Source: Bdellovibrio sp. (GTDB lineage Bacteria > Bdellovibrionota > UBA1018). From it: DNA of 33,110 nucleotides. The notes below the pieces were generated by a model. It was not told the DNA's origin, searched no databases, and worked only from the letters and a program-made list of their open reading frames with translations. The position numbers were made by a program, and so were the translations under genes. Where the stretch lies: the NCBI GenBank assembly GCA_016185105.1, contig JACPOE010000012.1, positions 72,471-105,580 on the forward strand, written 5' to 3'. This document shows, piece after piece, positions 17,744 through 25,822 of the stretch (position 1 is its first letter; every line of letters starts with the position of its first letter).

Positions 17744-17813
17744 TCGCCGCCGAGACATAGAATATCCATTTTTCACTACATATTCCTCCTACTTCGACAC
17801 ATAATGCAGCCCA

Positions 17814-19550
17814 ATGTATGAACTTCGCCAATACCAGAAGCAGGCCGTTCACAACGCCGTTCAGTTTTTTAAAGTAAAGCGTGAGCCTGCGGTAATCGTT
17901 CTTCCCACAGGCGCTGGAAAAAGCTTGGTCATCGCAGAGTTTGCTCGAATCGCAAAGGGGCGGGTCCTGATCTTAGCCCATGTCAAGGAGCTGGTTGAGC
18001 AGAACTATGAAAAATACCAAAGCTACAACCTGACTGCCGGAATATTCTCGGCAAGCTTAGGAAAAAAAGACTGGGATCAAAAAACGATTTTTGGAAGTGT
18101 CCAATCCGTGGCTCGAGCGCCGGATGAGTTCTTTAATAACTTTTCTTTACTTGTTATTGACGAATGCCACCGCGTAGCGGAAGAAGGAGCCACTCAATAC
18201 CAAGAGGTGATCAAAAAACTCCAACTCCGTAATCCCGGAATTTTCATTTTGGGACTGACTGCAACTCCCTATCGCTTGGGGCTCGGTTGGATTTACGAAT
18301 ATACCCAAGCGGGCGAAATCAAAACGGAGCAACCTAGATTCTTCAAACAGTGTGTCTACGACTTGCCCCTTTCATACATGATCCGAAATCGGTATTTAAC
18401 AACACCGATCAAGATCGATATTCCGGTAACCTGCTATGATTTCTCAGAACTCACCGAGAAGGGCCAAACCTACACCATTGCCGACGTAGAAGAGATCCTA
18501 AAAAGTCAAAAACGCCTAACGCCTTTTATAGTCCGAAATATTATCGACATCACAGAGCACTATCAGAGACAAGGGGTCATGATTTTCAGCAGTTCTGTTC
18601 GCCACGCCGAAGAGATCATGACTTACTTACCCCCAGAGGATTCAAGGCTCATTTTAGGTGACACCGAAATAAGCGATAGAAATAAAATCGTGGAGGATTT
18701 CAAAAGTAAGAAATTCAAATACCTCGTCAATGTTTCAGTTCTAACGACTGGGTTTGATGCTCCCCATGTGGATGTAATTGCTATTTTGCGTCCAACTGAA
18801 TCCAACAGTCTGTATCAACAAATCGTAGGCCGTGGCCTTCGTATGTCGGCAGACAAGAAAGACTGTTACGTTCTAGATTACACGGGAATGGGACACGACA
18901 TCTATACACCTGAAATCAGTGATAGGCGTCCCGCAAAAGACACTGTGCCCGTCAAAGTCCCCTGTCCCGTTTGCGCTTTTCAAAACGACTTTTGGGGCTA
19001 TGCCGATGATGACGGCAATGTGCTGGAACACTTTGGAAGAAAGTGCAGAGGGGCTACTCAGGATGCCAAAACCATGGAAATTACCCCATGTGGCTTTCGC
19101 TTTCGTTTTAAACTATGTCACAGCTGTGGAGTTGAGAATGACATCACGGCTCGTTCTTGTGAAAAGTGCGGCACGACTCTCATCGATGCGGACGCAAAGT
19201 TAAAACAAGCCAAGCTCTCCAAGAATGCCCACTTGCTCACACCCGATAGAATTACTTTTGAAGAACGAAAAGATCGAAACTCGAATCCTTATCTAGAAGT
19301 AAGATACTATGACTTGGACTCCAACTATGTCAGTGAGGCCCACTTTTTTAGCAATCCATCTTCGATTAAGAAGTTTAATATCAATTTTCTTCGCTCGCAT
19401 TTGAGACGCCCCGAACTAGCCGTTGAGTTTCAAACGCCTGCGGATGTCATTAAGTACCAAGTTTTGTTTCGACTCCCTGCGTTCGTCATTGCTAGAAAGC
19501 AGGATAAGTTTTGGAAAATTACAGAGAAGGTTTTTGCGGAAGAGCTATAG
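17814..19550 (+). CDS. radD: RadD (YejH) superfamily 2 DNA helicase/ATPase
   Basis: A 578-aa SF2 protein matching E. coli RadD over its whole length: [13 protein letters not shown] at the N-terminus, Walker A LPTGAGKS (30-37), DECH (116-119), [14 protein letters not shown] (148-161), [20 protein letters not shown] and the arginine-finger motif [12 protein letters not shown]-terminal cysteine pairs (CPVC, CRG, CHSC, CEKC) form the zinc-binding region. RadD acts in DNA double-strand break repair and interacts with SSB. The gene is on the same strand as the exported kinase, but the functions are unrelated. This is the core-genome anchor of the region. Confidence 0.95.
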   Translation: MYELRQYQKQAVHNAVQFFKVKREPAVIVLPTGAGKSLVIAEFARIAKGRVLILAHVKELVEQNYEKYQSYNLTAGIFSASLGKKDWDQKTIFGSVQSVARAPDEFFNNFSLLVIDECHRVAEEGATQYQEVIKKLQLRNPGIFILGLTATPYRLGLGWIYEYTQAGEIKTEQPRFFKQCVYDLPLSYMIRNRYLTTPIKIDIPVTCYDFSELTEKGQTYTIADVEEILKSQKRLTPFIVRNIIDITEHYQRQGVMIFSSSVRHAEEIMTYLPPEDSRLILGDTEISDRNKIVEDFKSKKFKYLVNVSVLTTGFDAPHVDVIAILRPTESNSLYQQIVGRGLRMSADKKDCYVLDYTGMGHDIYTPEISDRRPAKDTVPVKVPCPVCAFQNDFWGYADDDGNVLEHFGRKCRGATQDAKTMEITPCGFRFRFKLCHSCGVENDITARSCEKCGTTLIDADAKLKQAKLSKNAHLLTPDRITFEERKDRNSNPYLEVRYYDLDSNYVSEAHFFSNPSSIKKFNINFLRSHLRRPELAVEFQTPADVIKYQVLFRLPAFVIARKQDKFWKITEKVFAEEL

Positions 19551-19618
19551 ACGACAAAGCAAAACTCCACCGACTTTAGGTCTTTGATCCCAAGGGCTTC
19601 AAAATGTGATCAATACAT

Positions 19619-20557
19619 CTAATTCCTGTCTGAATAACCAGCCAAAAGCCTAATTAAATCACCATCAATATGACCATTCAAAAGACCATCATTCTCCTGG
19701 CCGTTCGAACATTTCCAGGTTTCCTTCATGAAATGCATCCGAAATGCACTGATCGTTCTTTGGGTAAGCTCATCGAGGTTTCCGGTCTGGGGACAATCAT
19801 AGCCGATCGTCTGCAGCTTCTTTTGAACGTAGGTAATCTCAGTTGAGTCAGCAAACTCCGGCATTTCAGCAGCAGGCTGCCACCACATCCCGAACCCGTG
19901 TGCTGCAAACCTCTCCCACGGAAAGTGAAGACCTGGGTCAGTTTTTCTTGCAGGTGTCAGATCAGAATGTCCAAGAAATCCACACTTCGGAAGATTCCAG
20001 CGCCTATAAATGTCGCTGATCAGCTCGCGCGCAGTTTCGATTTGTCCTTCGGAATAACTCTTAAATGCAAACCAGTTACTCCCATCGCCATTCGCGTATC
20101 CCGGAGAATGAAACTCAATTCCAATGCTGCATGAATTTAATCCTGCCGCACAACCAGGCAACAGATTCAATGAACCCCAGCGACTTGGGCCAGCGTGCCA
20201 AGCTCTGTCTTCCTCTTTAACCAAACGAAAAACCGGAACTTGATCGGGAAAGAGAAGTTTCTGACCCTTAACATATTCAGGAAAACGCTCGACGATTTCC
20301 CTCCCCGTCATCTGTGGAATGAAATAGTGAGCACTGACCCCACCTCCACCTTTATCCACAGGTAAGGTCAATATTTGTAAGGAGTGGTTGAATTCTGTAC
20401 CCATACAATGGGCCACCAGTAAACAAGGTTTGAGATCACCTCTGCCGGTGTTCTTTTCATTGCAGCCAAAGTTCTCTGACGGGACATCGATCACATCAAA
20501 TTCCGCCTGAGCTAGAGAACTAAAAATCGCAAGGAATAGAATGGTAATAAATTTCAT
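19619..20557 (-). CDS. Exported N-acetylmuramoyl-L-alanine amidase, AmiD-like
   Basis: A 312-aa amidase_2 (AmpD-type) enzyme with signal peptide MKFITILFLAIFSSLAQAEF. Conserved parts are LLVAHCMG (zinc His50), VSAHYFIP, DRAWHAGPSRWG, NSCSIGIEFHSPGY and the second metal site GHSDLTPARKTDPGLHFPW. A C-terminal stretch of about 80 residues (ITYVQKKLQTIGYDCPQTGN, then ISAFRMHFM) looks like a peptidoglycan-binding domain_1. This is the layout of E. coli AmiD, which cleaves the peptide from muramic acid in the periplasm. It could serve in wall recycling or in lysis of other cells. The gene seems monocistronic; the convergent radD ends 68 bases away. Confidence 0.9.
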   Translation of the reverse strand: MKFITILFLAIFSSLAQAEFDVIDVPSENFGCNEKNTGRGDLKPCLLVAHCMGTEFNHSLQILTLPVDKGGGGVSAHYFIPQMTGREIVERFPEYVKGQKLLFPDQVPVFRLVKEEDRAWHAGPSRWGSLNLLPGCAAGLNSCSIGIEFHSPGYANGDGSNWFAFKSYSEGQIETARELISDIYRRWNLPKCGFLGHSDLTPARKTDPGLHFPWERFAAHGFGMWWQPAAEMPEFADSTEITYVQKKLQTIGYDCPQTGNLDELTQRTISAFRMHFMKETWKCSNGQENDGLLNGHIDGDLIRLLAGYSDRN

Positions 20558-20656
20558 GCAGGAGGCATACTACACGTGACCATCCTTGTCACGGAGTGAG
20601 TTATTACACTATTTAAGTAGATACACCCGGAAAGATTTACCCCAAAAATACCAAGG

Positions 20657-21169
20657 TCAAAAATCGATGTGAACGTTCACTGTACTGCCACCTTCAGGAT
20701 ACATTTGGGTCAGCGTCGCATCGAATGAGCCATGAATTGTATAGAGCTTTCCCTTATCGCTCACTCCGGCTTCTGAGATCGCCGAAATGACCACCGCGTG
20801 TGCGCCGGAACCCTGGTTGGAGTCGTTAACAAAATACTGCATACTAGGCTGCTGAATCATCAGGATGTCACCGTAGTTTTCTAGGTTCCCTTTGTCGTAG
20901 GTTCCCGTCCCTAATTCACCCTTAAAAACACTCGCCAAATGAAGCCGCTCATAACCAGCGGGCAAATTAACCCCCTGCAAGGAAATCCCTGTCTGACCAT
21001 TTTTAACTTCAAATGCTGCAAAGGCGGTGCAATCAAAATCCAAGTTAATCGCGCCGGTGATCTTACCCCTGCAAGCGCCATCTGCGGCCATAGCGCCCTG
21101 TGTCGCCAATCCGCTCGATAAACTCAAAAGCCCGATCCCCACCCAAAGCTTGAATTGATATTTAGTCAT
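20657..21169 (-). CDS. Exported hypothetical protein
   Basis: A protein of 170 aa. I use the ATG at 21169 because it gives the signal peptide FKLWVGIGLLSLSSGLATQG followed by AMAADG. The mature chain is beta-rich with a likely disulfide (ACRGKITGAINLDFDC) and ends STVNVHIDF. No family is recognised; similar calycin-like secreted proteins occur in predatory bacteria. No good ribosome site precedes the ATG. Gaps to both neighbours are about 100 and 165 bases. Confidence 0.55.
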   Translation of the reverse strand: MTKYQFKLWVGIGLLSLSSGLATQGAMAADGACRGKITGAINLDFDCTAFAAFEVKNGQTGISLQGVNLPAGYERLHLASVFKGELGTGTYDKGNLENYGDILMIQQPSMQYFVNDSNQGSGAHAVVISAISEAGVSDKGKLYTIHGSFDATLTQMYPEGGSTVNVHIDF

Positions 21170-21334
21170 GACGGAAAATCTGACCGAAAGAAAACTCGTA
21201 GTCAATTTAAAAAATGAAATTGATTGAGCAGGCACGAGTGGTTCCGCGAGTCAAAACTGAAAGAAATACGATCAATGCAATAGCGAATCCCCGAAACTTC
21301 GACTCGCTCAAAGGGTAGGTAGAAACCTACTCCC

Positions 21335-21775
21335 TTAGCGTAGAGCTTCGGCTGCTTTCTTAAGCTGATCAACCTTCTGCTCGACCTCGTCAAGCTGAGT
21401 CTGCAGGACTATTAACCTCTCTTCGGAAAAGTCTTTTTCCTGAGAAGTAAAAAACACTTCTAAGCGAACTTCCTCTAAAGCATCCTTTTGCGCAATGAGC
21501 TGGGCCCAGAGAACTGTACTGGGTTTCCTACCCTGCCCATCCCAAACCTTATCGCGATCAATCACGCGGAGCTTCTCAATCGTTAAACTAATTTCCTGAC
21601 CCTTTTCTACGCAGGCTGCACTGATTTCCTTCAGTTCTGCTTTGGCCATTTCCTCGAGATTGGGACCCTGCTCTTCTTCCTTAGCCAGACTTCCAAACAC
21701 GTTGCCAGCCTGAACCTGAAGAGAAACTCCGGCCAAGAAAATACCTGCAACCAATACAAACCGTGTAATTCTCAT
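21335..21775 (-). CDS. Exported small alpha-helical protein
   Basis: A 146-aa protein. The start at 21775 gives a signal peptide (MRITRFVLVAGIFLAGVSLQ, cleavage near QAG). The rest is almost all charged helix: EEEQGPNLEEMAKAELKEIS, then a C-terminal coiled coil LIVLQTQLDEVEQKVDQLKK. It may be a periplasmic coiled-coil partner of the product of the upstream gene, with which it could share a transcript; the two are separated by an 87-base gap dominated by a long hairpin. Confidence 0.6.
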   Translation of the reverse strand: MRITRFVLVAGIFLAGVSLQVQAGNVFGSLAKEEEQGPNLEEMAKAELKEISAACVEKGQEISLTIEKLRVIDRDKVWDGQGRKPSTVLWAQLIAQKDALEEVRLEVFFTSQEKDFSEERLIVLQTQLDEVEQKVDQLKKAAEALR

Positions 21776-21814
21776 CCACGCCTTTGTATTCTTGATCCGT
21801 TCGATGCGCAATAG

Positions 21815-21863
21815 AATGAGGAGGGGGTTGGGCCGACAGTGCTCACCCGACCCCCTCCTCATT
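21815..21863 (-). terminator. 18-bp GC-rich hairpin between two genes (terminator or attenuator)
   Basis: AATGAGGAGGGGGTTGGG (21815-21832) pairs with CCCGACCCCCTCCTCATT (21846-21863) over 18 bp with one G-T pair. It begins at the stop codon of the 22816 gene. On the minus strand no T-run follows (TCTATTGCG), so partial termination or mRNA protection is as likely as full termination. Confidence 0.55.
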
Positions 21864-22816
21864 CACTTACAAATCAGTTTTACTTTATTGGCTGATGAAA
21901 AATTCTGAGCCACTGCAATGTAAAGCTCGGTCTGGCTATTTGCAGTCGGGCGGAAATAGAGCATAATCGGGGTTCCACCATCGATCAAAGATTCCAAGCT
22001 AATCCATTCTACCCTTGGGTTAGTTGACGTAGGAAGCGGCCAAAGATCAAGCGGGAGAGTACCTGTGGACTTCGAAATCATATCTCTCCCGTCCAAAGTA
22101 AGGAACTGCAGTGTGATACGGCCTTCTTGGTTTCGATAAGCAAAAAACTCCCACTGAAGTGACCTTCCAGGTGTAGGCTGCTCCTCCCTACAAATAGTTG
22201 ATTCGACTGGAATTCCCTCTCTTATCGGTACAAACCTTTCACCGCTAAAAGCTCTTCCTACAATCATTCTAGCTCTCACTGACGTAGTTTCGCCCGAACC
22301 TCTCAAAAAGAGATACATGGCTTCGTGAACCAAAAGAGCGGCTCTATTTGTTTTGTTGAGCTGGCCCCAAATGTCTCCATCAACCAGAAGTTGATCATTC
22401 ATCTGGTAGATCGCTAATTGCTCCAGGGTACAGTTTTTCGGAATAATTACGTTATGGGAATCATCGATCGGAACAATGCCAGTCCCAGGCGGAAGTACAC
22501 GAAGGGTCGACTGAATTCTCCTAACTTCATGGCTAAGATACGCATCCACTTGGGAATTAAGCCCTTCCCCTTTGCCGATTTCTTGAGCAGCATTCAGAGC
22601 CTGATCCAGCTCGCTCGAGTTGCTTATTTTGATTTCCGAGCCAAAAACATTTTTTGCTTCATATAGATCTAACAACTCGGCGGAGACGATTTTTCCATCA
22701 GGCCCCCTACAAACTACAGCATTTCCACCGCCACTGCTGCCGACTCCAGCATTGGCGTTCGTAGTACTCAGAATGAGAACCAGTAGACCAGTTGTATACC
22801 CCACACGGTTTTTCAT
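21863..22816 (-). CDS. Exported protein of the GNAVVCR type found in Bdellovibrio relatives
   Basis: A 317-aa protein with signal peptide (TTGLLVLILSTTNANAGVGS). The mature N-terminus GGGNAVVCRGPDGKIVSAEL, followed by LLDLYEA, is a recurring motif I associate with secreted proteins of Bdellovibrionota. It has an AALLVHEAMYLFLRGSG segment with an HExxx helix-like motif that recalls zincin proteases but lacks a second metal His (HEAMY, not HExxH). A beta-rich C-terminal half carries Cys at the extreme end. Function unknown. It shares a short intergenic region with the divergent regulator at 22939. Confidence 0.65.
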   Translation of the reverse strand: MKNRVGYTTGLLVLILSTTNANAGVGSSGGGNAVVCRGPDGKIVSAELLDLYEAKNVFGSEIKISNSSELDQALNAAQEIGKGEGLNSQVDAYLSHEVRRIQSTLRVLPPGTGIVPIDDSHNVIIPKNCTLEQLAIYQMNDQLLVDGDIWGQLNKTNRAALLVHEAMYLFLRGSGETTSVRARMIVGRAFSGERFVPIREGIPVESTICREEQPTPGRSLQWEFFAYRNQEGRITLQFLTLDGRDMISKSTGTLPLDLWPLPTSTNPRVEWISLESLIDGGTPIMLYFRPTANSQTELYIAVAQNFSSANKVKLICK

Positions 22817-22921
22817 AGCTATCGATCCGTCCTTTCATTCGGCGTAGTGCCCCTAAAAGTACGTTACAAAACCTCAACACTTGTGAGTAAGATAAAGTTA
22901 GTGAAAAATAATATGGCGATA

Positions 22922-22935
22922 TTAGTAATTACTAA
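22922..22935. promoter_or_regulatory. Perfect 14-bp palindrome, candidate operator
   Basis: TTAGTAATTACTAA is perfectly self-complementary and ends three bases before the ATG of the TIGR02147-type gene at 22939. The position is typical for an autoregulatory site. The bases TTACTAAACAA that run into the start codon also occur upstream of the lipoprotein kinase gene (27466-27476). Confidence 0.4.
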
Positions 22936-22938
22936 ACA

Positions 22939-23745
22939 ATGATTAACACAGTGTTTCAATTCGACTGCTATAGGAAATACTTGCGGAGCGTTTTTTCCGG
23001 GACACCGGAAACCCCCTACAGAAGAAGGGATTTAGCAAAGCACCTCAACTGCCAACTCTCATTTATCTCTCAAGTGTTTTCTGGGAAGAGCCAGATCAGC
23101 CTGGAACATGCGATTCTAATTGCGGATCTGGTCCAGCTTGACGAGGACGAGCGCAGGTATTTCATGACTCTCGTGCTACTAGCAAAATCCGGCTCCAAGC
23201 ATTTGACTGACTTTTATCACCAAGAAGCTTTGAATCTGAAAAATAGGGCGGAAATCATTAAGCACAGTATCAAAGTCAAAGAAGAACTTACCCTTGAGGA
23301 TCAGGCTATTTATTATAGCAACTGGTGGTACTCGGCCATTCATATCCTATCCGCATTTCCGGAGATTAATTCTGTTTCGGACTTTGAGATCCGTCTCAAA
23401 CTGCCCCGTAAAGTGATTTCAGAAGCACTGACTTTTTTAATTGAACGAAACCTAGTTACCCGAACGGAAAACGTGCTAGGAATCGGCAAAACGAGGATTC
23501 ATTTAGGTTCCAAGTCTCAGCTCATTTCCAGACATCACAAAAACTGGAGAGAAAAAAGCCTGGATATTATTTCATCGAAATTAAACGAAAACCTTCATTA
23601 CTCTGCCATTTTAGGAATTTCAAAAAAGGGCGCCGAACAGCTGAAAGAAACTATCCTCTCACTAATTCACTCTTCTGAAAAAATAATTTCTGAAACTCCT
23701 GAAGAAGTGGCTCAAGTGTTGCTTATTGATTTCTTCCGGATATAG
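22939..23745 (+). CDS. TIGR02147-type putative DNA-binding regulator
   Basis: A 268-aa cytoplasmic protein matching TIGR02147/DUF4423: the start FDCYRKYLRSVFSGTPETPY is followed by a helix-turn-helix-like region RRDLAKHLNCQLSFISQVFS, then EHAILIADLVQLDEDERRYF and a wing-like domain (FEIRLKLPRKVISEALTFLI, RNLVTRTENVLGIG). These proteins are abundant in Fibrobacter and Bdellovibrio and are presumed transcription regulators. It is divergent from the 22816 gene, with a perfect palindrome at its start. Targets are unknown; the surrounding exported-protein genes are obvious candidates, by position only. Confidence 0.8.
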   Translation: MINTVFQFDCYRKYLRSVFSGTPETPYRRRDLAKHLNCQLSFISQVFSGKSQISLEHAILIADLVQLDEDERRYFMTLVLLAKSGSKHLTDFYHQEALNLKNRAEIIKHSIKVKEELTLEDQAIYYSNWWYSAIHILSAFPEINSVSDFEIRLKLPRKVISEALTFLIERNLVTRTENVLGIGKTRIHLGSKSQLISRHHKNWREKSLDIISSKLNENLHYSAILGISKKGAEQLKETILSLIHSSEKIISETPEEVAQVLLIDFFRI

Positions 23746-23805
23746 CAGGCGAAGCCTGAAGTCAGAGACGATTCCTACGGCGAATCAGGAAACCTTCGTA
23801 TCTTC

Positions 23806-24531
23806 TTAGGGCCCCTGCCTGGTCGCAGCGATAACAATTTCCCGGACACAAACTGACTGAGGTTGAGAGTAGGCAAAAAGAATGGATTGCGCCACGTCTT
23901 CACTCCGTAAAGCACCCCCGATGGAGGTCTTCCAATCTTCATAGGAGTCTCGAATTTGGTCCGATGTCGTATGACTCAAGAGTTCGGTCTCGACTGCCCC
24001 TGGAGCAATTGTAGTTACGCGAACATTCGAGCCGGCAACTTCCTCGCGGATACTCTCTGAAATTCCATGAACCGCAAACTTCGTCCCGGTGTAAGCTGCG
24101 TGGTTTGGGAAAGTCTTCCTACCAGCGATTGAGCTGATGTTGATGATTGTACCGCTCTTTCTCTCCAACATTCCTTTGAGTACAACCCTGGTACACCGTA
24201 ATAGGCCCATCACATTGACTTGAAACATTTGGTCCCATTCAGCAGGATCCTGGGACTCAATGTGGCCAAGCATCATAGTACCCGCATTATTAACAAGCGC
24301 GCCGACCGGGCCGAACTCAGCCTCAGCATCTCCTATCGCCTTTACGAACTTCGGAGAGTCCGAGATATCAACGGGCGCAATCATCGTGCGAGGCAGAGCA
24401 AGGGCCTCAAGGCGCTCAAAGCGACGGGCCACCAGCAAAAGAGGGTACCCGTGATGAGAGAACAACTTCGCCGTTGCGGAACCAATTCCTGAGCTCGCTC
24501 CCGTAATGACCACCAAAGATTTTGATTTCAC
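23806..24531 (-). CDS. Short-chain dehydrogenase/reductase (SDR)
   Basis: A 241-aa classical SDR. I prefer the GTG at 24531 (AAAGGG just upstream), giving VKSKSLVVITGASSGIGSAT; the longer TTG start adds 12 poorly conserved residues. Diagnostic motifs are TGASSGIG (NAD(P) binding), NNAGTMMLGHI, NISSIAGRKTF and the catalytic YTGTK. It would be a cytoplasmic NADPH-dependent oxidoreductase with unknown substrate. The downstream location, 95 bases after the kinase gene on the same strand, suggests possible readthrough only. Confidence 0.9.
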   Translation of the reverse strand: MKSKSLVVITGASSGIGSATAKLFSHHGYPLLLVARRFERLEALALPRTMIAPVDISDSPKFVKAIGDAEAEFGPVGALVNNAGTMMLGHIESQDPAEWDQMFQVNVMGLLRCTRVVLKGMLERKSGTIINISSIAGRKTFPNHAAYTGTKFAVHGISESIREEVAGSNVRVTTIAPGAVETELLSHTTSDQIRDSYEDWKTSIGGALRSEDVAQSILFAYSQPQSVCVREIVIAATRQGP

Positions 24532-24626
24532 GAAGGCCCTTTCATTTATATGAAGTGTGCGTTTCAAGTGCGGGTCCTTCTATGCTGTTCTTAGGAATTT
24601 GTAAAGAACGTCAAATGGAAGCCACT

Positions 24627-25778
24627 TCACTCCCCTGAAAAGGCCTCCTGTGACCCTCTAAGAAACCCTTCTAGTAATATGAAGTCTTCTTCAGTTCTCT
24701 TATCGAAAACAACACCCTGAATTGCAGCTTCTTCTCTTAGTGTTGCAATGAGTACAGCAAATCGAGAGAGATCCAACCCCTTGATCTCCGCAATTCCAGC
24801 GCGGAGCCCATCAACAATCGCCAAAAGCTGCTTTTGGGTCACCCTCGTGCCTTTACCCCTTAAGGCCCAAAAGATCTCATTGGCAAATTCCTCACCATCG
24901 TCCTTTGTCAACGCTTTAAGAAAGAAACTGATAGCATGGTAATGATCTTCTGCTTTGGCAGTAAGCGGGATTACGTCACTATCAATGAAGGCAACTCTCT
25001 TTGTACCCAGGTCGTACATGATATTTCCAAGGTTGATATTCTTAGAACCTGAGCTCAAAAACACTCTGTCTCTATTATTTAAAAACAAATCGTAGACATA
25101 CATCCGTCCAATTTCTCGGAGATCTCCGAGTGAAAACTTCGCGTTTAGATCTTTTGCGGTTCCGCCATTCAGCAAATCCATGACTAAAAGGTGAGGAACC
25201 TCGGGCTTTTTTGCTAAGTCTGGAAGGGTCTGTCTCTTATTAGGGATAGTCTGAGCTTTTTCCAGGGCCTGAAATAGATTTCGCCCTTCATCCGAAGTCT
25301 TCGAAATCAACATCCCATTTGGGCAATGAAAACCGCTCTCCTGAAGGAACCGTGAAGCCAACAAAGCCTGAGGACTTCTGGGATGTTCTTTGACCACCAA
25401 AGCATTGTTAGAAGGGTCGTTCTTTTCCATAAAGACCACACCAACAACACCTTCGTTCGAGTGTCGCTTCCGCTCGACTAGATCCCAGCGTCGATTTCCA
25501 AGCTCCAGTTTAGCGCCCAACTGGCATCGAAATACCGAGAAAACAAGGTCCATTTCATCCTTCCCCTTGGCTTGACAAGATCCCGCTATAGTGGCTCTAA
25601 GTCCGGGGACACCCAGCGGATCACCAACACAGATGGGGGCTTTCCCGCCGTAACACTCACCCCCACCCAGGGTGCTAGCGCAAGGTCTAATTTCTTCACA
25701 CAGTCTAGCTTGGGCTGAAGTCTGTACGATTAACGTCATTAGAACAATCGGGTATAGTTTCTTAAAATTTAATTTCAT
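24627..25778 (-). CDS. Exported actin-fragmin-kinase/PI3K-like kinase, paralogue 2
   Basis: A 383-aa protein. The ATG at 25778 has GGAG seven bases upstream and gives a signal peptide (LYPIVLMTLIVQTSAQA). A cysteine-rich segment of about 60 residues follows (CEEIRPCASTLGGGECYGGK). The kinase-like part has ALVVKEHPRSPQA (candidate ATP lysine 130), VPHLLVMDL, then EIGRMYVYDLFLNNRDRVFL with the RDR catalytic Asp, NLGNIMYD and VAFIDSD (metal Asp). This order (K ... NxDR ... GN ... ID) is that of the actin-fragmin kinase catalytic domain within the PI3K/HipA-like kinases. It follows its lipoprotein paralogue by 44 bases. Substrate unknown; activity is inferred from retained residues. Confidence 0.7.
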   Translation of the reverse strand: MKLNFKKLYPIVLMTLIVQTSAQARLCEEIRPCASTLGGGECYGGKAPICVGDPLGVPGLRATIAGSCQAKGKDEMDLVFSVFRCQLGAKLELGNRRWDLVERKRHSNEGVVGVVFMEKNDPSNNALVVKEHPRSPQALLASRFLQESGFHCPNGMLISKTSDEGRNLFQALEKAQTIPNKRQTLPDLAKKPEVPHLLVMDLLNGGTAKDLNAKFSLGDLREIGRMYVYDLFLNNRDRVFLSSGSKNINLGNIMYDLGTKRVAFIDSDVIPLTAKAEDHYHAISFFLKALTKDDGEEFANEIFWALRGKGTRVTQKQLLAIVDGLRAGIAEIKGLDLSRFAVLIATLREEAAIQGVVFDKRTEEDFILLEGFLRGSQEAFSGE

Positions 25779-25822
25779 TTTCAATCTCCTAAATGGTTTT
25801 GGTCTGATTTTAGAAATAGACT

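Noticed and set aside
21863..22816. Zincin metalloprotease
   Set aside because: The HEAMY segment lacks the second His of HExxH, so the assignment is not supported.
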